In this document: piece after piece, positions 1 to 7,272 of the stretch
Layout: each line of letters begins with the position of its first letter
Numbering within the stretch: position 1 is the stretch's first letter
NCBI GenBank assembly: GCA_050733695.1
Contig: JBOHTO010000057.1
Coordinates: forward strand, 1-16,120
Reading direction: 5' to 3'
Origin: JBOHTO01 sp050733695
Lineage (GTDB): Bacteria > Gemmatimonadota > Gemmatimonadetes > Gemmatimonadales > Gemmatimonadaceae
Length of the DNA: 16,120 bases
The notes under the pieces: generated by a model
The model's input: the letters and a program-made list of their open reading frames with translations, nothing else
What the model was told of the DNA's origin: nothing
The model's database searches: none
Position numbers and translations under genes: made by a program

Positions 1-127
1 GCGGATGCCGGGCGAGCCAGGCGCGCACTTTGGCGTGCTTGTGTGTGGCGTAGTTGTCCAGGATGAGGTGCACGTCGAGATCGACGGGGACGCTGGCGTC
101 GATGTCCTTGAGGAAGGCGAGAAACTC
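1..127 (-). pseudogene. IS630-type transposase, C-terminal part (partial at window edge)
   Basis: The minus strand reads TEFLAFLKDID, then DVHLILDNYATHKH and VRAWLARHP. This is the region around the second catalytic aspartate of IS630-family DDE transposases, where LILDNYATHK-x-VRAWLARHP is typical. The protein continues out of the window toward its C-terminus. Upstream (toward higher coordinates) the frame stops matching at about position 127, exactly where the TGT end of an IS3-type element begins, so the gene has been cut by that element. The catalytic N-terminal half is absent from the window. I see the motif directly; the family assignment is from recall. Confidence 0.8.
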
Positions 128-497
128 TGTCTTGGTTCAGCCTGAAATGGAGAATCGGCTTTCGGAGTTAGGCAGTCTGGGGTAAGAGATTGGTGATCCG
201 GTGGCGGCGTTCGGCGCGCCGACGACGCGCGTCTTCGAGCTTCTGGTCGCGTGCGGTGAACACGTCAGCCTGGCGGCCCTCCAGCCGCGTCTGAGGAGTG
301 ATGTAGCCGATCGCGCTGTGCAGGCGCGCGGTATTGTAGTACTCGATGTAGCGCCGCGCCACGCGCAGGCCGTCGTCGAGCGAGAGCGGGACGCCGGGTC
401 GGAAGCCTTCGCTCTTGAACGACTCGTGCCAGCGCTCGAGCTTCCCGTTCGACTGCGGATAATAGGGCGAGGTTCGGACGTGTGTCATCTCGGCCGG
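128..497 (-). mobile_element. Truncated IS3-type element (left end plus 3' part of orfB)
   Basis: The element starts with TGTCTTGGTTCAGC at 128, which resembles TGTAGTGGTTCAGC, the left end of the IS3 element at 10542. It then carries the last part of an orfB on the minus strand and breaks off at about 490-500, where LexA sequence begins. The other end of the IS, orfA and most of orfB are missing. It sits between an IS630 remnant and the lexA remnant, so it probably marks an IS-mediated deletion or a later recombination. Confidence 0.8.
168..497 (-). pseudogene. IS3-family transposase orfB, C-terminal fragment
   Basis: The fragment reads MTHVRTSPYYPQSNGKLE, then a conserved IEYYN-x-x-RLHSAIGYITP block, and ends in a basic tail. 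This is the end of the rve/DDE integrase domain, and the E of NGKLE is the third catalytic residue. The first 18 residues quoted are identical to the orfB of the element at 10737-11708, and the tail differs moderately, so the two elements are related but not the same IS. Both upstream aspartates are missing. The frame stays open past 497 only by running antisense into lexA. Confidence 0.85.
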
Positions 498-826
498 AGA
501 GCAATGAGACGTTCCCGGTGCCCGACGGATTCCTTCGCAGGGGCAAGGGAAGTCACTACGTGCTGCGTGTTCGCGGAAACTCAATGATAGAGGAACAGAT
601 TCGCGACGGCGACTTCGTTGTCGTGAATGAGAGGGTGAGTCCGGACAACGGTGAGATGGTGATCGCGATGCTGGACGGCAGCTCGGCCACGATGAAGAAG
701 TTCTACCGTGAGCGGGACGGCCGCATCCGACTTCAACCCGCCAACGAGACGATGGCACCTACGTACGTGCATGAGAACGACATCTCGATTCAGGGCATCG
801 TCGTCGGCGTGCTGCGAAAGTACTAG
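482..826 (+). pseudogene. lexA: LexA-like repressor, C-terminal S24 protease half only
   Basis: LexA represses the SOS regulon and cleaves itself when stimulated by RecA. From about residue 6 the frame matches the LexA C-terminal domain: ETFPVPDGFL, then LRVRGNSMIEEQIRDGD containing the catalytic serine, then ATMKKFYRE containing the catalytic lysine, ending in IQGIVVGVLRKY. The N-terminal winged-helix DNA-binding domain and the Ala-Gly cleavage site are gone. The first codons (GTG at 482, VSSRP) come from the adjoining IS fragment, so the 114-residue frame is an IS-lexA chimera. Full LexA is about 200 residues. It could still make a stable peptidase domain, but it cannot bind DNA as LexA does. 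No ribosome binding site stands out before the GTG. Confidence 0.85.
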
Positions 827-842
827 GCTTGTGAGGTCAAGT

Positions 843-1136
843 GTGGCGCTCCGCGTCGGCCGGCCGCAGATTGCGTGGATGCGCGCCCCGCTCTCCGTCG
901 ACACCTCCGCTGCCGCCGGTGCCGTGCAGGTCGCCGCCTGGCGCACGATGTCGCCGGCGGAGAAGCTCGCGCAGGTCCAGGCACTGACGACCGCGGTGCT
1001 CTGGCTCGAACGGGAAGGCCTGCGTCGCCGGTACCCGTCGCTCGGTCCGAATGCGCTCCACCGTGCAGCGGTCGTGCGCCGACTCGGCGCGGACCTCGCC
1101 GCGCGGGTGCAGTCGTCGGCATCCAGTGAGCCTTGA
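843..1136 (+). CDS. Small helical protein paired with nucleotidyltransferase
   Basis: This is about 97 residues with a central MSPAEKLAQVQALTTAVLWL segment and then EREGLRRRYPSL. From recall, this pattern belongs to small helical proteins commonly encoded just before a minimal nucleotidyltransferase in soil bacteria; their function is not established. I chose GTG 843 because GAGG lies at 833-836, six bases upstream; GTG 831 and ATG 879 are alternatives. The stop codon at 1134-1136 overlaps the next gene by 11 bases, which implies translational coupling. It may act as a partner or antitoxin-like subunit, but only the gene arrangement suggests that. The gene itself looks intact. Confidence 0.6.
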   Translation: MALRVGRPQIAWMRAPLSVDTSAAAGAVQVAAWRTMSPAEKLAQVQALTTAVLWLEREGLRRRYPSLGPNALHRAAVVRRLGADLAARVQSSASSEP

Positions 1137-1711
1137 ACCGCTCCCGGACGTGCTCGCGATCGCACTCGACGTCGCGGGTCGACTCGAGAGCGTTCAGGTC
1201 CGGTATGTCATCGGGGGGTCGCTCGCGAGCTCCGTCCACGGTGAGCCGCGCGCGACCATGGATGTGGACGTCGTCACCGATCTCTCGCCGGAGGTGATCG
1301 CGCCGTTGGTCGGGGCGCTCCGTCCTGACTACTACGTCGACGACGATGCGGTCCGGGATGCGGTAAGGGCCGGTGACGCGTTCAACGCCGTGCACGTGCG
1401 GGCGAGAATCAAGGTTGATTTCTTCGTGGCCGGCACCGACGCGTTCGAGCGCGAGCGACTCCAGAGGCGTATTGCCGCACCGGTGGGTTCGGCGCCCGCG
1501 GGGACGCTCTGGATCGACACCGCGGAGCACACGATGCTGCGCAAGCTGGAGTGGTACCGCCGGGGTGGAGAGATCTCTGACCGTCAGTGGCGTGATGTCC
1601 TTTGCGATCGTCGCGCTGCAGGGCGATATGCTCGATCGCGGAACGCTGACGCGCTGGGCGCCGGTGCTCGGCGTCTCGGATCTGCTGGCGCGGAGTCTCG
1701 GCGACGGCTGA
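1126..1711 (+). pseudogene. Minimal nucleotidyltransferase (AbiEii-like), frameshifted
   Basis: From GTG 1126 the frame reads RYVIGGSLASSVHGEPRATM followed by DVDVVTD. This is the GS...DxD signature of the pol-beta nucleotidyltransferase fold, with a further acidic position in KVDFFV. TMLRKLEWYRRGGEISDRQW follows, as in proteins annotated as AbiEii/AbiGii-type transferases. After WRDVL the expected end (IVALQGDMLDRGTLTRWAP, then LGVSDLLARSLGDG) lies one frame over and stops at 1711. Removing one T from the TTT at 1601-1603 joins the two halves as DVL-AIVALQGD, giving a normal length of about 194 residues. So there is a one-base insertion, or a sequencing error. The uncorrected frame runs on to 1908 as nonsense. 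Confidence 0.75.
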
Positions 1712-1889
1712 CGAAGCGCCGGTCACGGACGTGCGGCGCGTGTGTCGCGACTTGGGCCCTCGCGCGCCGCGCCGAGTTGCTGCTCGCCCGGCGGTCGCGA
1801 CCAGACGGGAGCCGGGCGCCGCGCGCGTACAACGGCCCCCAAAAGCGATTCTCCTCCTCGAGTTGGGGAGCGCCGTGGACGTCTGCAAT

Positions 1890-2115
1890 CGCGTCATTGC
1901 CGGCATGAGGCCGGCGACGCCGAGCCCACCGCGCGGCTCATCGACGCGCGCGCCCTCACGGTCTCCACCCCTGAGCTGCTCGCATCACCCCGATCGGCTA
2001 GCAGCGCTCCCCCAAGACAGGCGGCTCCTCAGGCGGCTCCGCCGCATCGAGGAAGCTCCCGCCCGCCGATCAGCGCGCCGTGCTCAAGCTCGTCGACGCC
2101 ATGCTCGACACCCGG
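1890..2115 (+). pseudogene. Remnant of an XRE-type helix-turn-helix regulator
   Basis: Three short pieces in three frames line up as the end of one XRE-family repressor. TARLIDARALTVSTPELLA (to about 1983) resembles the end of the HTH and following helix. RLAALPQDRRLLRRLRRIEE (about 1996-2055) resembles a linker. LPPADQRAVLKLVDAMLDTR (from about 2056) is the classic C-terminal helix after such HTH domains. Joining the last two needs removal of one base near 2056. The N-terminal half of the HTH is not recognisable. The call rests on pattern memory and is strongest for the last piece. Confidence 0.45.
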
Positions 2116-2295
2116 CGCCGGGCACTCCTCGTGATGCTCGACCCGCTGTCGCGCCCGACGCTCGGCACTCACAGCGACACCCACACTCTCGACCCGCTCG
2201 ACTCCCTCATGGCTCGCGCCCGGGCGTCTCGTCGCCCTGATGATGCCACCCCCCACGGCTTCGGCCCGCGGCTCGTGCGCCTCCGCCAAGCGCGA
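2116..2295. other. Junction region between XRE scar and rhs-1, no gene seen
   Basis: Open frames on both strands are compositional. The minus-strand rhs-1 frame continues through here to a stop at 2207, but the residues after position 2296 no longer look like Rhs. I see no IS end, direct repeat or promoter. Confidence 0.4.
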
Positions 2296-3638
2296 AGCGA
2301 CCGGTCGCGGGGTCGTACGCCCGGTTCCGCCGATCCAGTGTGCCGGTCGCGTCCGCCTTGTCCTCGAGCAGCGAGCCGTGCCAGGCGAAGGCGGCCGTAC
2401 CGCTCCGGGCGTAGGGGAAATAGTCCGCCGTGTATACGATACCCATGCACCGGCCCGTGTTCGTCGTGTCCGAACTGAGGCAGGCGTGCCTGAACCCGCC
2501 GCCGAACGATCCGCGATCGGCCTGACCGCGCGAACTCCAGAGCGGAAGTATGGTCACAGGTCCCCACACAGCCTGCCCGACCACCTCACCGCCCTGGTTC
2601 TTGCTGTCCGTGTAGTTCATGCGAACGACCGCGAGCGGCTTGTCGATCCCGCCGCCGTGCACATAGGCCACACGCCCGAACGAACGACCCGAGTCCCAGA
2701 ATGGATCATCGCTGTACCAGAAGGCATTGCGCGCCACGACCGCCGTGTCGTTCTCCATAACCTCGACAGGAGTGTTATCGGCCCCGGGCATCCTGATCTC
2801 GTACAGCGTCTGCTCCCCGTCCCACACCGTGCACACGACGGTGCTCAGGGCACAAGCCTCGGACTCGCCTGTCTGCGAATCTCCGTTCATTTCGTCGGCG
2901 CATCTCCGCCGCGTGCGGGCCCATACCCTGCGGCCGAGAGCGTCATACCGGAACTCGTCAAACGCAACCACCGCGTCGATCAGCGTTGCCGGGTCGAACG
3001 AAGCCCTGCTGAATCCGCGTGCCTCAACGGCGCGAATTCGTTCGTTGCTCCCGTAATAGGTGATGCGATCGGCGAAATAGGCCGGCATGTACAAGCCGCG
3101 AGCCTGTGTAGCGACCGTTGTGTTGCCGGAGGCGTCGTAGCGGTAAAGGTCAGTCTGCGTGTAATCGTCGGGTTCCATGTCCACAACATCGGTCTGCGAC
3201 AGCAGACGACCGGTGGCTGCCTCGTAGGTTAGCGTCGGCGACGGGTTCACCGAGACCTCCCAGCCCGGGCTTGCCCTGTCGATACTGCCTCAAGATAGCG
3301 TGTCAGGATGTCGCCCAGAGCGCTGTGTGTCGTCTGCTCGTAACGCACCAGCGAGTTCCCGCCATCGGTCTCCGACGTCGACCGGCTCTCGCGCACGTGA
3401 CCGAGTCCGGTATAGAGCCACGTGTGCGTCGTGACATCCTCCGAGTTGTTCACACTGTCGGCGGCGAGGAGAACCTTGCCTCGTGCATCATAACGCAGGA
3501 CCTCGTAACGCAGCGTGTCCGTCCAGTTCACCGGGTCGTCGGGGGCATCACGCCGCACGAGTTGCTCCACGAGTCGCCCGTCTGCGTCTGTAGTAGAGGC
3601 CCGTGATCCCGGACTCGTATAGCAAGCCCTTCCACCGG
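2296..3638 (-). pseudogene. rhs-1: Rhs/YD-repeat protein fragment, frameshifted and truncated at both ends
   Basis: Rhs proteins build a large YD-repeat shell that encloses a C-terminal toxin. Here the minus strand reads DADGRLVEQLV, LRYDARGKVLLAAD, YRYDASGNTTV and FRYDALGRRVWARTRR, ending in LDRRNRAYDPATGRF. The expected next block (QEDPIGLAGG and the DPxGL cleavage site) is replaced by unrelated sequence at about 2295, so core end and toxin are lost. A one-base frameshift near 3280-3286 (the CCC/GGG run) separates YLEAVSTG from ASPGWEVSVNPSPTLTYEA. The 5' side stops at a degenerate IS terminus at 3639-3665. The sequence differs from rhs-2, so this is a separate Rhs gene. Confidence 0.85.
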
Positions 3639-3716
3639 TGTGCCGGCTAAGCGCGAATGTGACTCATTGGGTGGCGCTTGAGTGGATAGGCGGCTCGTTC
3701 GGGCGTGAAGGATAGG
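3639..3716. mobile_element. Orphan, degenerate IS3-type left terminus
   Basis: TGTGCCGGCTAAGCGCGAA followed by TGTGACTC (3639-3665) aligns with the left end of the IS at 10542, sharing the spaced TGT, AGCG and AATGTGACTC blocks. No transposase follows. The remaining 50 bases up to the stop of the next gene contain GGGCGTGAAGGA, vaguely like the untranslated part of that IS. I read it as the stub of a deleted element at the rhs-1 edge. Confidence 0.45.
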
Positions 3717-4145
3717 CTATGGGGAACTGCGCGGCCGACTTTCATGCAACGCCTCGCCCCTCTCGCTGGCGAGGTTCATCAGAAATCTGGCCACATCGGA
3801 GGGCGTCTCAAGCGAGGCGAAGTCAAACCCCTGGAAATCATAGCGGCTGAGGTCCAGACCAAGCTGCTCCGTGATCGGATCGACCATATCGTAGCGAACT
3901 TCTTCCGGCCCCATGGCGTAAATCTCCGCCAAGTTGTCCTGGGGATCGGGCCTGAAATCCTCGACGAATGCTTGTTGCTCCCTCAGATGGTTCCATAGCG
4001 ATCGGGTAATTTCATCGTGCCTTGACCCCGGTTCGATGCCGTGTGAAAACACCTCCGACGTTACATCTTTTCGCTGCTCGCGAAGCCGACTTTGGCGTCG
4101 CGATCGAAAAGGCGCAAGAAAGCGGTACATGCTGAACTTATTCAT
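3717..4145 (-). CDS. Candidate immunity protein downstream of rhs-2
   Basis: This is 142 residues, acidic in its second half, with no signal peptide or membrane segment. The part around MVDPITEQLGLDLSRYDF and FASLETPSDVARFL has a small helical, acyl-carrier-like look, reminiscent of DUF1493-type proteins, but I do not recognise the family securely. The ATG at 4145 overlaps the rhs-2 stop codon (TAA, 4138-4140), the arrangement expected for a polymorphic toxin followed by its immunity gene. Function is inferred from that position only. The frame is intact, although its usual promoter would lie far upstream beyond four IS elements. The last few residues (ESRPRSSP) adjoin the IS stub and may be altered. 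Confidence 0.6.
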   Translation of the reverse strand: MNKFSMYRFLAPFRSRRQSRLREQRKDVTSEVFSHGIEPGSRHDEITRSLWNHLREQQAFVEDFRPDPQDNLAEIYAMGPEEVRYDMVDPITEQLGLDLSRYDFQGFDFASLETPSDVARFLMNLASERGEALHESRPRSSP

Positions 4146-4460
4146 CGCTCAACGTGCAGTAAGCGATTGACCCAGCATCATATGCAAGCAGAGCCCAGCC
4201 AACCACAGGAATTCCGCGGCCTACTACGCGCGCCGCACTGCTTGTGAACCTCACGGCGACACCTTTCCCAACCCCCGGAAAACCAATGAGCGTCGGCACC
4301 TGGATCGGTAATTTCGCGCCGCCGAAAACTGCGCTGGCCGCACGGCTTGCTACGGAAGTTCCTGGGATAGCACCAGCTGGCTTTCCTCGCGTAGGAAAGA
4401 CGTTGGCTCCAGAAGCCGCTGCTGCCCCGGATGCAGCCTCTCCCAAGCCCAATTGGTCAA
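4138..4460 (-). pseudogene. rhs-2 segment 5: end of the C-terminal region
   Basis: The frame continues in phase from segment 4 once the IS21 and one GTCAA copy are removed: CTLD-QLGLGEAASG. It runs through a small, Ala/Gly-rich stretch, then LPIQVPTLIGFPGVGKG, then a hydrophobic helix GIPVVGWALLAYDAGSIAYC, and ends LSDE-stop. The helix could insert in a membrane or be a buried packing segment, and similar tails occur in Rhs-associated proteins. No nuclease or other toxin signature is visible. The stop overlaps the downstream candidate immunity gene. Confidence 0.75.
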
Positions 4461-4465
4461 TGTGC

Positions 4466-4505
4466 GTTCTCTAAATTCTGACGCTCTTTTTCTCTAAATT
4501 CTGAC
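4466..4505. repeat. IS21 left-end paired terminal repeats
   Basis: TTCTCTAAATTCTGAC occurs twice, at 4467-4482 and 4490-4505. The right end has the exact inverse at 6951-6966 and a decayed inverse copy (GTCAAATTTTGAAGAAC) at 6974-6990. Each end therefore has an inner and an outer site, fitting transposase binding. Confidence 0.85.
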
Positions 4506-4638
4506 ACCCCGTGATCGCCGGGATTGGCCAGAGTTCGGGGTACCGAGACCTTGGCCGGGGTGAGGATCGGGCCACAGCGGGCGAATACGGCGATGGTTTC
4601 CTGGCCGATGAGCCGGAATTCGCCGGATGGGGCTCCGA

Positions 4639-5445
4639 TCACGCGGTTCGACGGGTCGTTGTTTCCTCCTCGGTAAGGTGACGGGTGCGGTACGAACGTC
4701 CCCGCATGGTGAAATGGACGCCACGCTCGAGCAGGCGATCGAGAATGGCTTCGGCCAGGTCGCCATCATGCAAGACATCGCCCAGGGCTGCCAGTGGTTT
4801 GTTGGTGGTGAGCAGGATCGGGCGCCGCTGGAGATACCGTTCATTGATCACGCGATAGAGGACGTTCGCCGCGTCCGTCGCGTGGGTTAGATACCCGAGT
4901 TCATCAATGACGAGCACGTGCGGGTGCACGAAGGGTGCGAGCGCAGTGTCGAGTCGCCCTTTCGCTGCGGCGCGCGAGAGCGTCGCGATCAATACGTCGG
5001 CCTCGACGAATCGGGCTTCGAAGCCATGCTGGATCGCGCGGTAGGCGATCGCGATCGAGAGGTGCGTCTTTCCGGTGCCACTCGGCCCACTGAAGATGGC
5101 ACTTTTCCCCTCGCTCACGAGTTCGGGCCCCAGGTAGCTCCCGAGCATCTGGAGCTTGAGCGCGGTCTGAAAGGTGAAATTGAAGTCGTCGATGGTGCGC
5201 AAGAAGGGAAAACGCGCCTTCCGCACGGCGCGCGTGAGGCGCGTCTCTGCCCGGTGGGCGATCTCTTCGGCGATGAGCATTTCCAGGTAGGTGCGATAGC
5301 TCATGCCCTCAGCTTCGGCGCGGGTCGCCAGCTCGTGATAGAGTCGGCGCACCGTCGGCAGGTGGAGGCGCTTGAGCATGCCATCGAGATCGCGCAGCGG
5401 TGTCGGGGGCGTGTTCGGCGAGGGATTTCGACGGCGGCGCGTCAT
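4639..5445 (-). CDS. istB: IstB, IS21 transposition helper ATPase
   Basis: IstB is the AAA+ ATPase that selects targets and activates the IS21 transposase IstA. The protein has 268 residues with Walker A GPSGTGKTH at about 120-128, Walker B VLVIDE at about 177-182, and NERYLQRRPILLTTN as the sensor region, all normal for the family. The ATG at 5445 overlaps the istA stop as ATGA, so the two are translationally coupled. The open frame upstream of this ATG overlaps istA and is not used. The protein appears complete. Confidence 0.95.
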   Translation of the reverse strand: MTRRRRNPSPNTPPTPLRDLDGMLKRLHLPTVRRLYHELATRAEAEGMSYRTYLEMLIAEEIAHRAETRLTRAVRKARFPFLRTIDDFNFTFQTALKLQMLGSYLGPELVSEGKSAIFSGPSGTGKTHLSIAIAYRAIQHGFEARFVEADVLIATLSRAAAKGRLDTALAPFVHPHVLVIDELGYLTHATDAANVLYRVINERYLQRRPILLTTNKPLAALGDVLHDGDLAEAILDRLLERGVHFTMRGRSYRTRHLTEEETTTRRTA

Positions 5446-6875
5446 GAGCCCACCTCCGCAGCGGTATCGCTCGCCGGCAGTCGGCCCGCCAGGCGCACGA
5501 CGTACTCGGCGCCGATCAGGCTGCGAAAGAGCGCCTGTTGCAGGACGCGCCGGAAGTGAGGATCCCCGAGCTCTTCCAGGAGCGCGAACAGGCGCTCGAC
5601 ATCGCCCTTCCACGTGTGCGGTCGCTGATGTACGAGCTCCGTGAGATAGCCTTCGCCCACCGGGCCGAGCTCCAGGATGCGCTCGCGCATGAAGTAGAGC
5701 CGCTTGCGATTCCCCGCGACTGTCGCCAGCTGTTCGGCGCGCTGTCCAGGCAAATAGCTCACGCTACCGTGGTGCGGGAAACGCGCATGCACTGCCTCGT
5801 GCCTGCTCCCCGCGGTAATGACCTTCACCCGGTCCGGATAGAGCCAGAGCGTGGCCGGAATGCCGCACGCGCCTGCTGGCATCGCATACCGGATCCCCTG
5901 GAAACTCACCATCGCTGTGGGCCCCACAGTGACGGCGAAGCGAAGCCCGTACTCACCCGGCGTAATGGCGAGGGGCTTCATGCGCACCTGCTCGGCCACG
6001 AGCCGCGCCGCCGGAATCTCCTTCGTCGCCCGGCACGGCCGGACCGTGTTCACCTCGATGAGCCATTCGCTGAGCTGACGCGGCACGTCGTCGGTGAGAT
6101 CGGTGAAGCACCGGGCTCGAAAGAAGGCGCGCTTCACGAAACCGACCAGATTCTCCACCGCGCCTTTTTGCTCCGGGCTTCGTGGCGCGCAGAGCTCCAC
6201 GGTGAAGCCGTAGTCGATGGCGACCTGGGCGAGCGTCGCATTCCACACCGGACGGCCTTCCTCGCGCCGCAGCACCACCGTCTTCGGATTATCAAACACC
6301 ACGCGGAGCGGCACCCCATTCCCCGCGGCGGCGAAGCCGTTCAGGAGAGCGCGCACAAGGGCCTCGATTCGCTCATTCGGGACGAGCACGACGTGAATCC
6401 AGCGCGAGTACTTGAGGCGATAGGCGGCGAAATGCACCGTGCGCCTTGTGCCCTCGGTGAGCCGCACGATCGCTTCGCCGAAATCAAACTGGGCAAACTC
6501 GCCCGCGACGCCTTCGAAGCGCACCATAAGCGGCGTCGATACGGTCGGACGCACAGCGGCGAGCACGCGATACAGCGTGCTCAAGCCCAGTGGCGCCCCC
6601 TCCTCGCGCAACAGTCGGCCAATCTCACCCGGCGGGCGCTCCGGATCCTCGGTCAGAAGTGCCTGGACGCGCTCGCGCACTGCGTCCACAATCCCCGGTC
6701 GACCCACCGGGTGCACGATCCGCGTGCTCGCCGGGTCCGCACGCTCGACGGCTTCTTCACGGGCGATCCGTCGCACCGTGCTCAGCGAAACACCAAACTG
6801 CCTTGCGATCTCCGGCGCCTTTACCTTCGCGCGGAGCAACTCCTGGACAGCATGTCGATCCAACATCCTGAGCAT
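5442..6875 (-). CDS. istA: IstA, IS21 DDE transposase
   Basis: IstA cuts and joins the IS21 ends. The protein has up to 477 residues. It starts with a helix-turn-helix (PEIARQFGVSLSTVRRIARE, about 21-40), followed by the rve-type catalytic core with D131 (FAQFDFGEA), D195 (VVFDNPKTV) and E241 (EQKGAVENLVGF), then a C-terminal beta-rich domain. The first ATG (6875) sits directly against GAGGAGG. The second ATG (6866) has that same Shine-Dalgarno nine bases upstream and may be the true start. The stop overlaps istB by four bases. No defects are seen. Confidence 0.95.
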   Translation of the reverse strand: MLRMLDRHAVQELLRAKVKAPEIARQFGVSLSTVRRIAREEAVERADPASTRIVHPVGRPGIVDAVRERVQALLTEDPERPPGEIGRLLREEGAPLGLSTLYRVLAAVRPTVSTPLMVRFEGVAGEFAQFDFGEAIVRLTEGTRRTVHFAAYRLKYSRWIHVVLVPNERIEALVRALLNGFAAAGNGVPLRVVFDNPKTVVLRREEGRPVWNATLAQVAIDYGFTVELCAPRSPEQKGAVENLVGFVKRAFFRARCFTDLTDDVPRQLSEWLIEVNTVRPCRATKEIPAARLVAEQVRMKPLAITPGEYGLRFAVTVGPTAMVSFQGIRYAMPAGACGIPATLWLYPDRVKVITAGSRHEAVHARFPHHGSVSYLPGQRAEQLATVAGNRKRLYFMRERILELGPVGEGYLTELVHQRPHTWKGDVERLFALLEELGDPHFRRVLQQALFRSLIGAEYVVRLAGRLPASDTAAEVGS

Positions 6876-6995
6876 CCTCCTCGGGCCTCCAGTCGGGACG
6901 GGACACGTCCCGTCGTGGAGACCGCAATCAATAGGAAGGCTCTCAGCGGTGTCAGAATTTAGAGAATAATGGTGTCAAATTTTGAAGAACTCACA

Positions 6996-7272
6996 GTCAA
7001 GAGTGCAACGCCCGAGCTTTTCCAGCGTTGATGGCTCATCACTTTGCGGCTGCGGTGGGGCTGAACCAGTCGGTTCTTCTTCTTCTTCGTCATCATCATC
7101 TGGCTCATAGTACTCTGGGTCACACTCGCCGAACCTATAACAGGTTGCGGAAAAACCTTTGAGAAGCAGTGCTGTTATTGCGGCGTGCGCGCTCTTTATC
7201 GACGCGGAAACGTAAAATTGACCCCGTGCGATGCTGACTCGGCTTGGATCCCACTCCGTTGACACCTCGATC
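6996..7272 (-). pseudogene. rhs-2 segment 4: middle of the C-terminal region
   Basis: In frame this reads IEVSTEWDPSRVSIARGQF, then KSAHAAITALLLKGFSATCY, then a very acidic tract of four Asp followed by five Glu, then a Pro/Ser/Gln linker and LEKLGRCTLD. At the IS5 junction, joining GGTGA to GATCG gives FNGE-IEVSTEWD without losing phase. The acidic run plus proline-rich linker suggests a flexible boundary between two domains of the C-terminal region. No catalytic motif is recognised. Confidence 0.7.

Larger units (their letters stand above)
4461..6995 (-). mobile_element. IS21-family insertion sequence, complete
   Basis: The 2535-base element carries istA and istB on the minus strand. Its ends are TGTGCGTTC at 4461 and the matching GAACTCACA ending at 6995. 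A perfect 5-base target duplication GTCAA flanks it (4456-4460 and 6996-7000). Multiple inner repeats at both ends are typical of IS21, where they bind the transposase. It interrupts rhs-2, and removing it with one GTCAA restores the rhs-2 frame. Both genes and both ends look intact, so this is probably one of the more recent insertions. Confidence 0.95.

Noticed and set aside
440..500. SOS box upstream of lexA
   Set aside because: No CTG-N10-CAG or other recognisable operator; the sequence is IS coding DNA.
2240..3232. Plus-strand open frame of 330 codons
   Set aside because: Antisense to rhs-1, where YD repeats explain the sequence.
5538..6962. Long plus-strand open frame (474 codons)
   Set aside because: Antisense to istA, whose catalytic motifs are clear; high GC keeps the opposite strand open.
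7075..7103. TTC/ATC-rich microsatellite-like run
   Set aside because: It encodes the Asp/Glu tract of rhs-2 in frame, so I treat it as coding rather than a separate repeat element.
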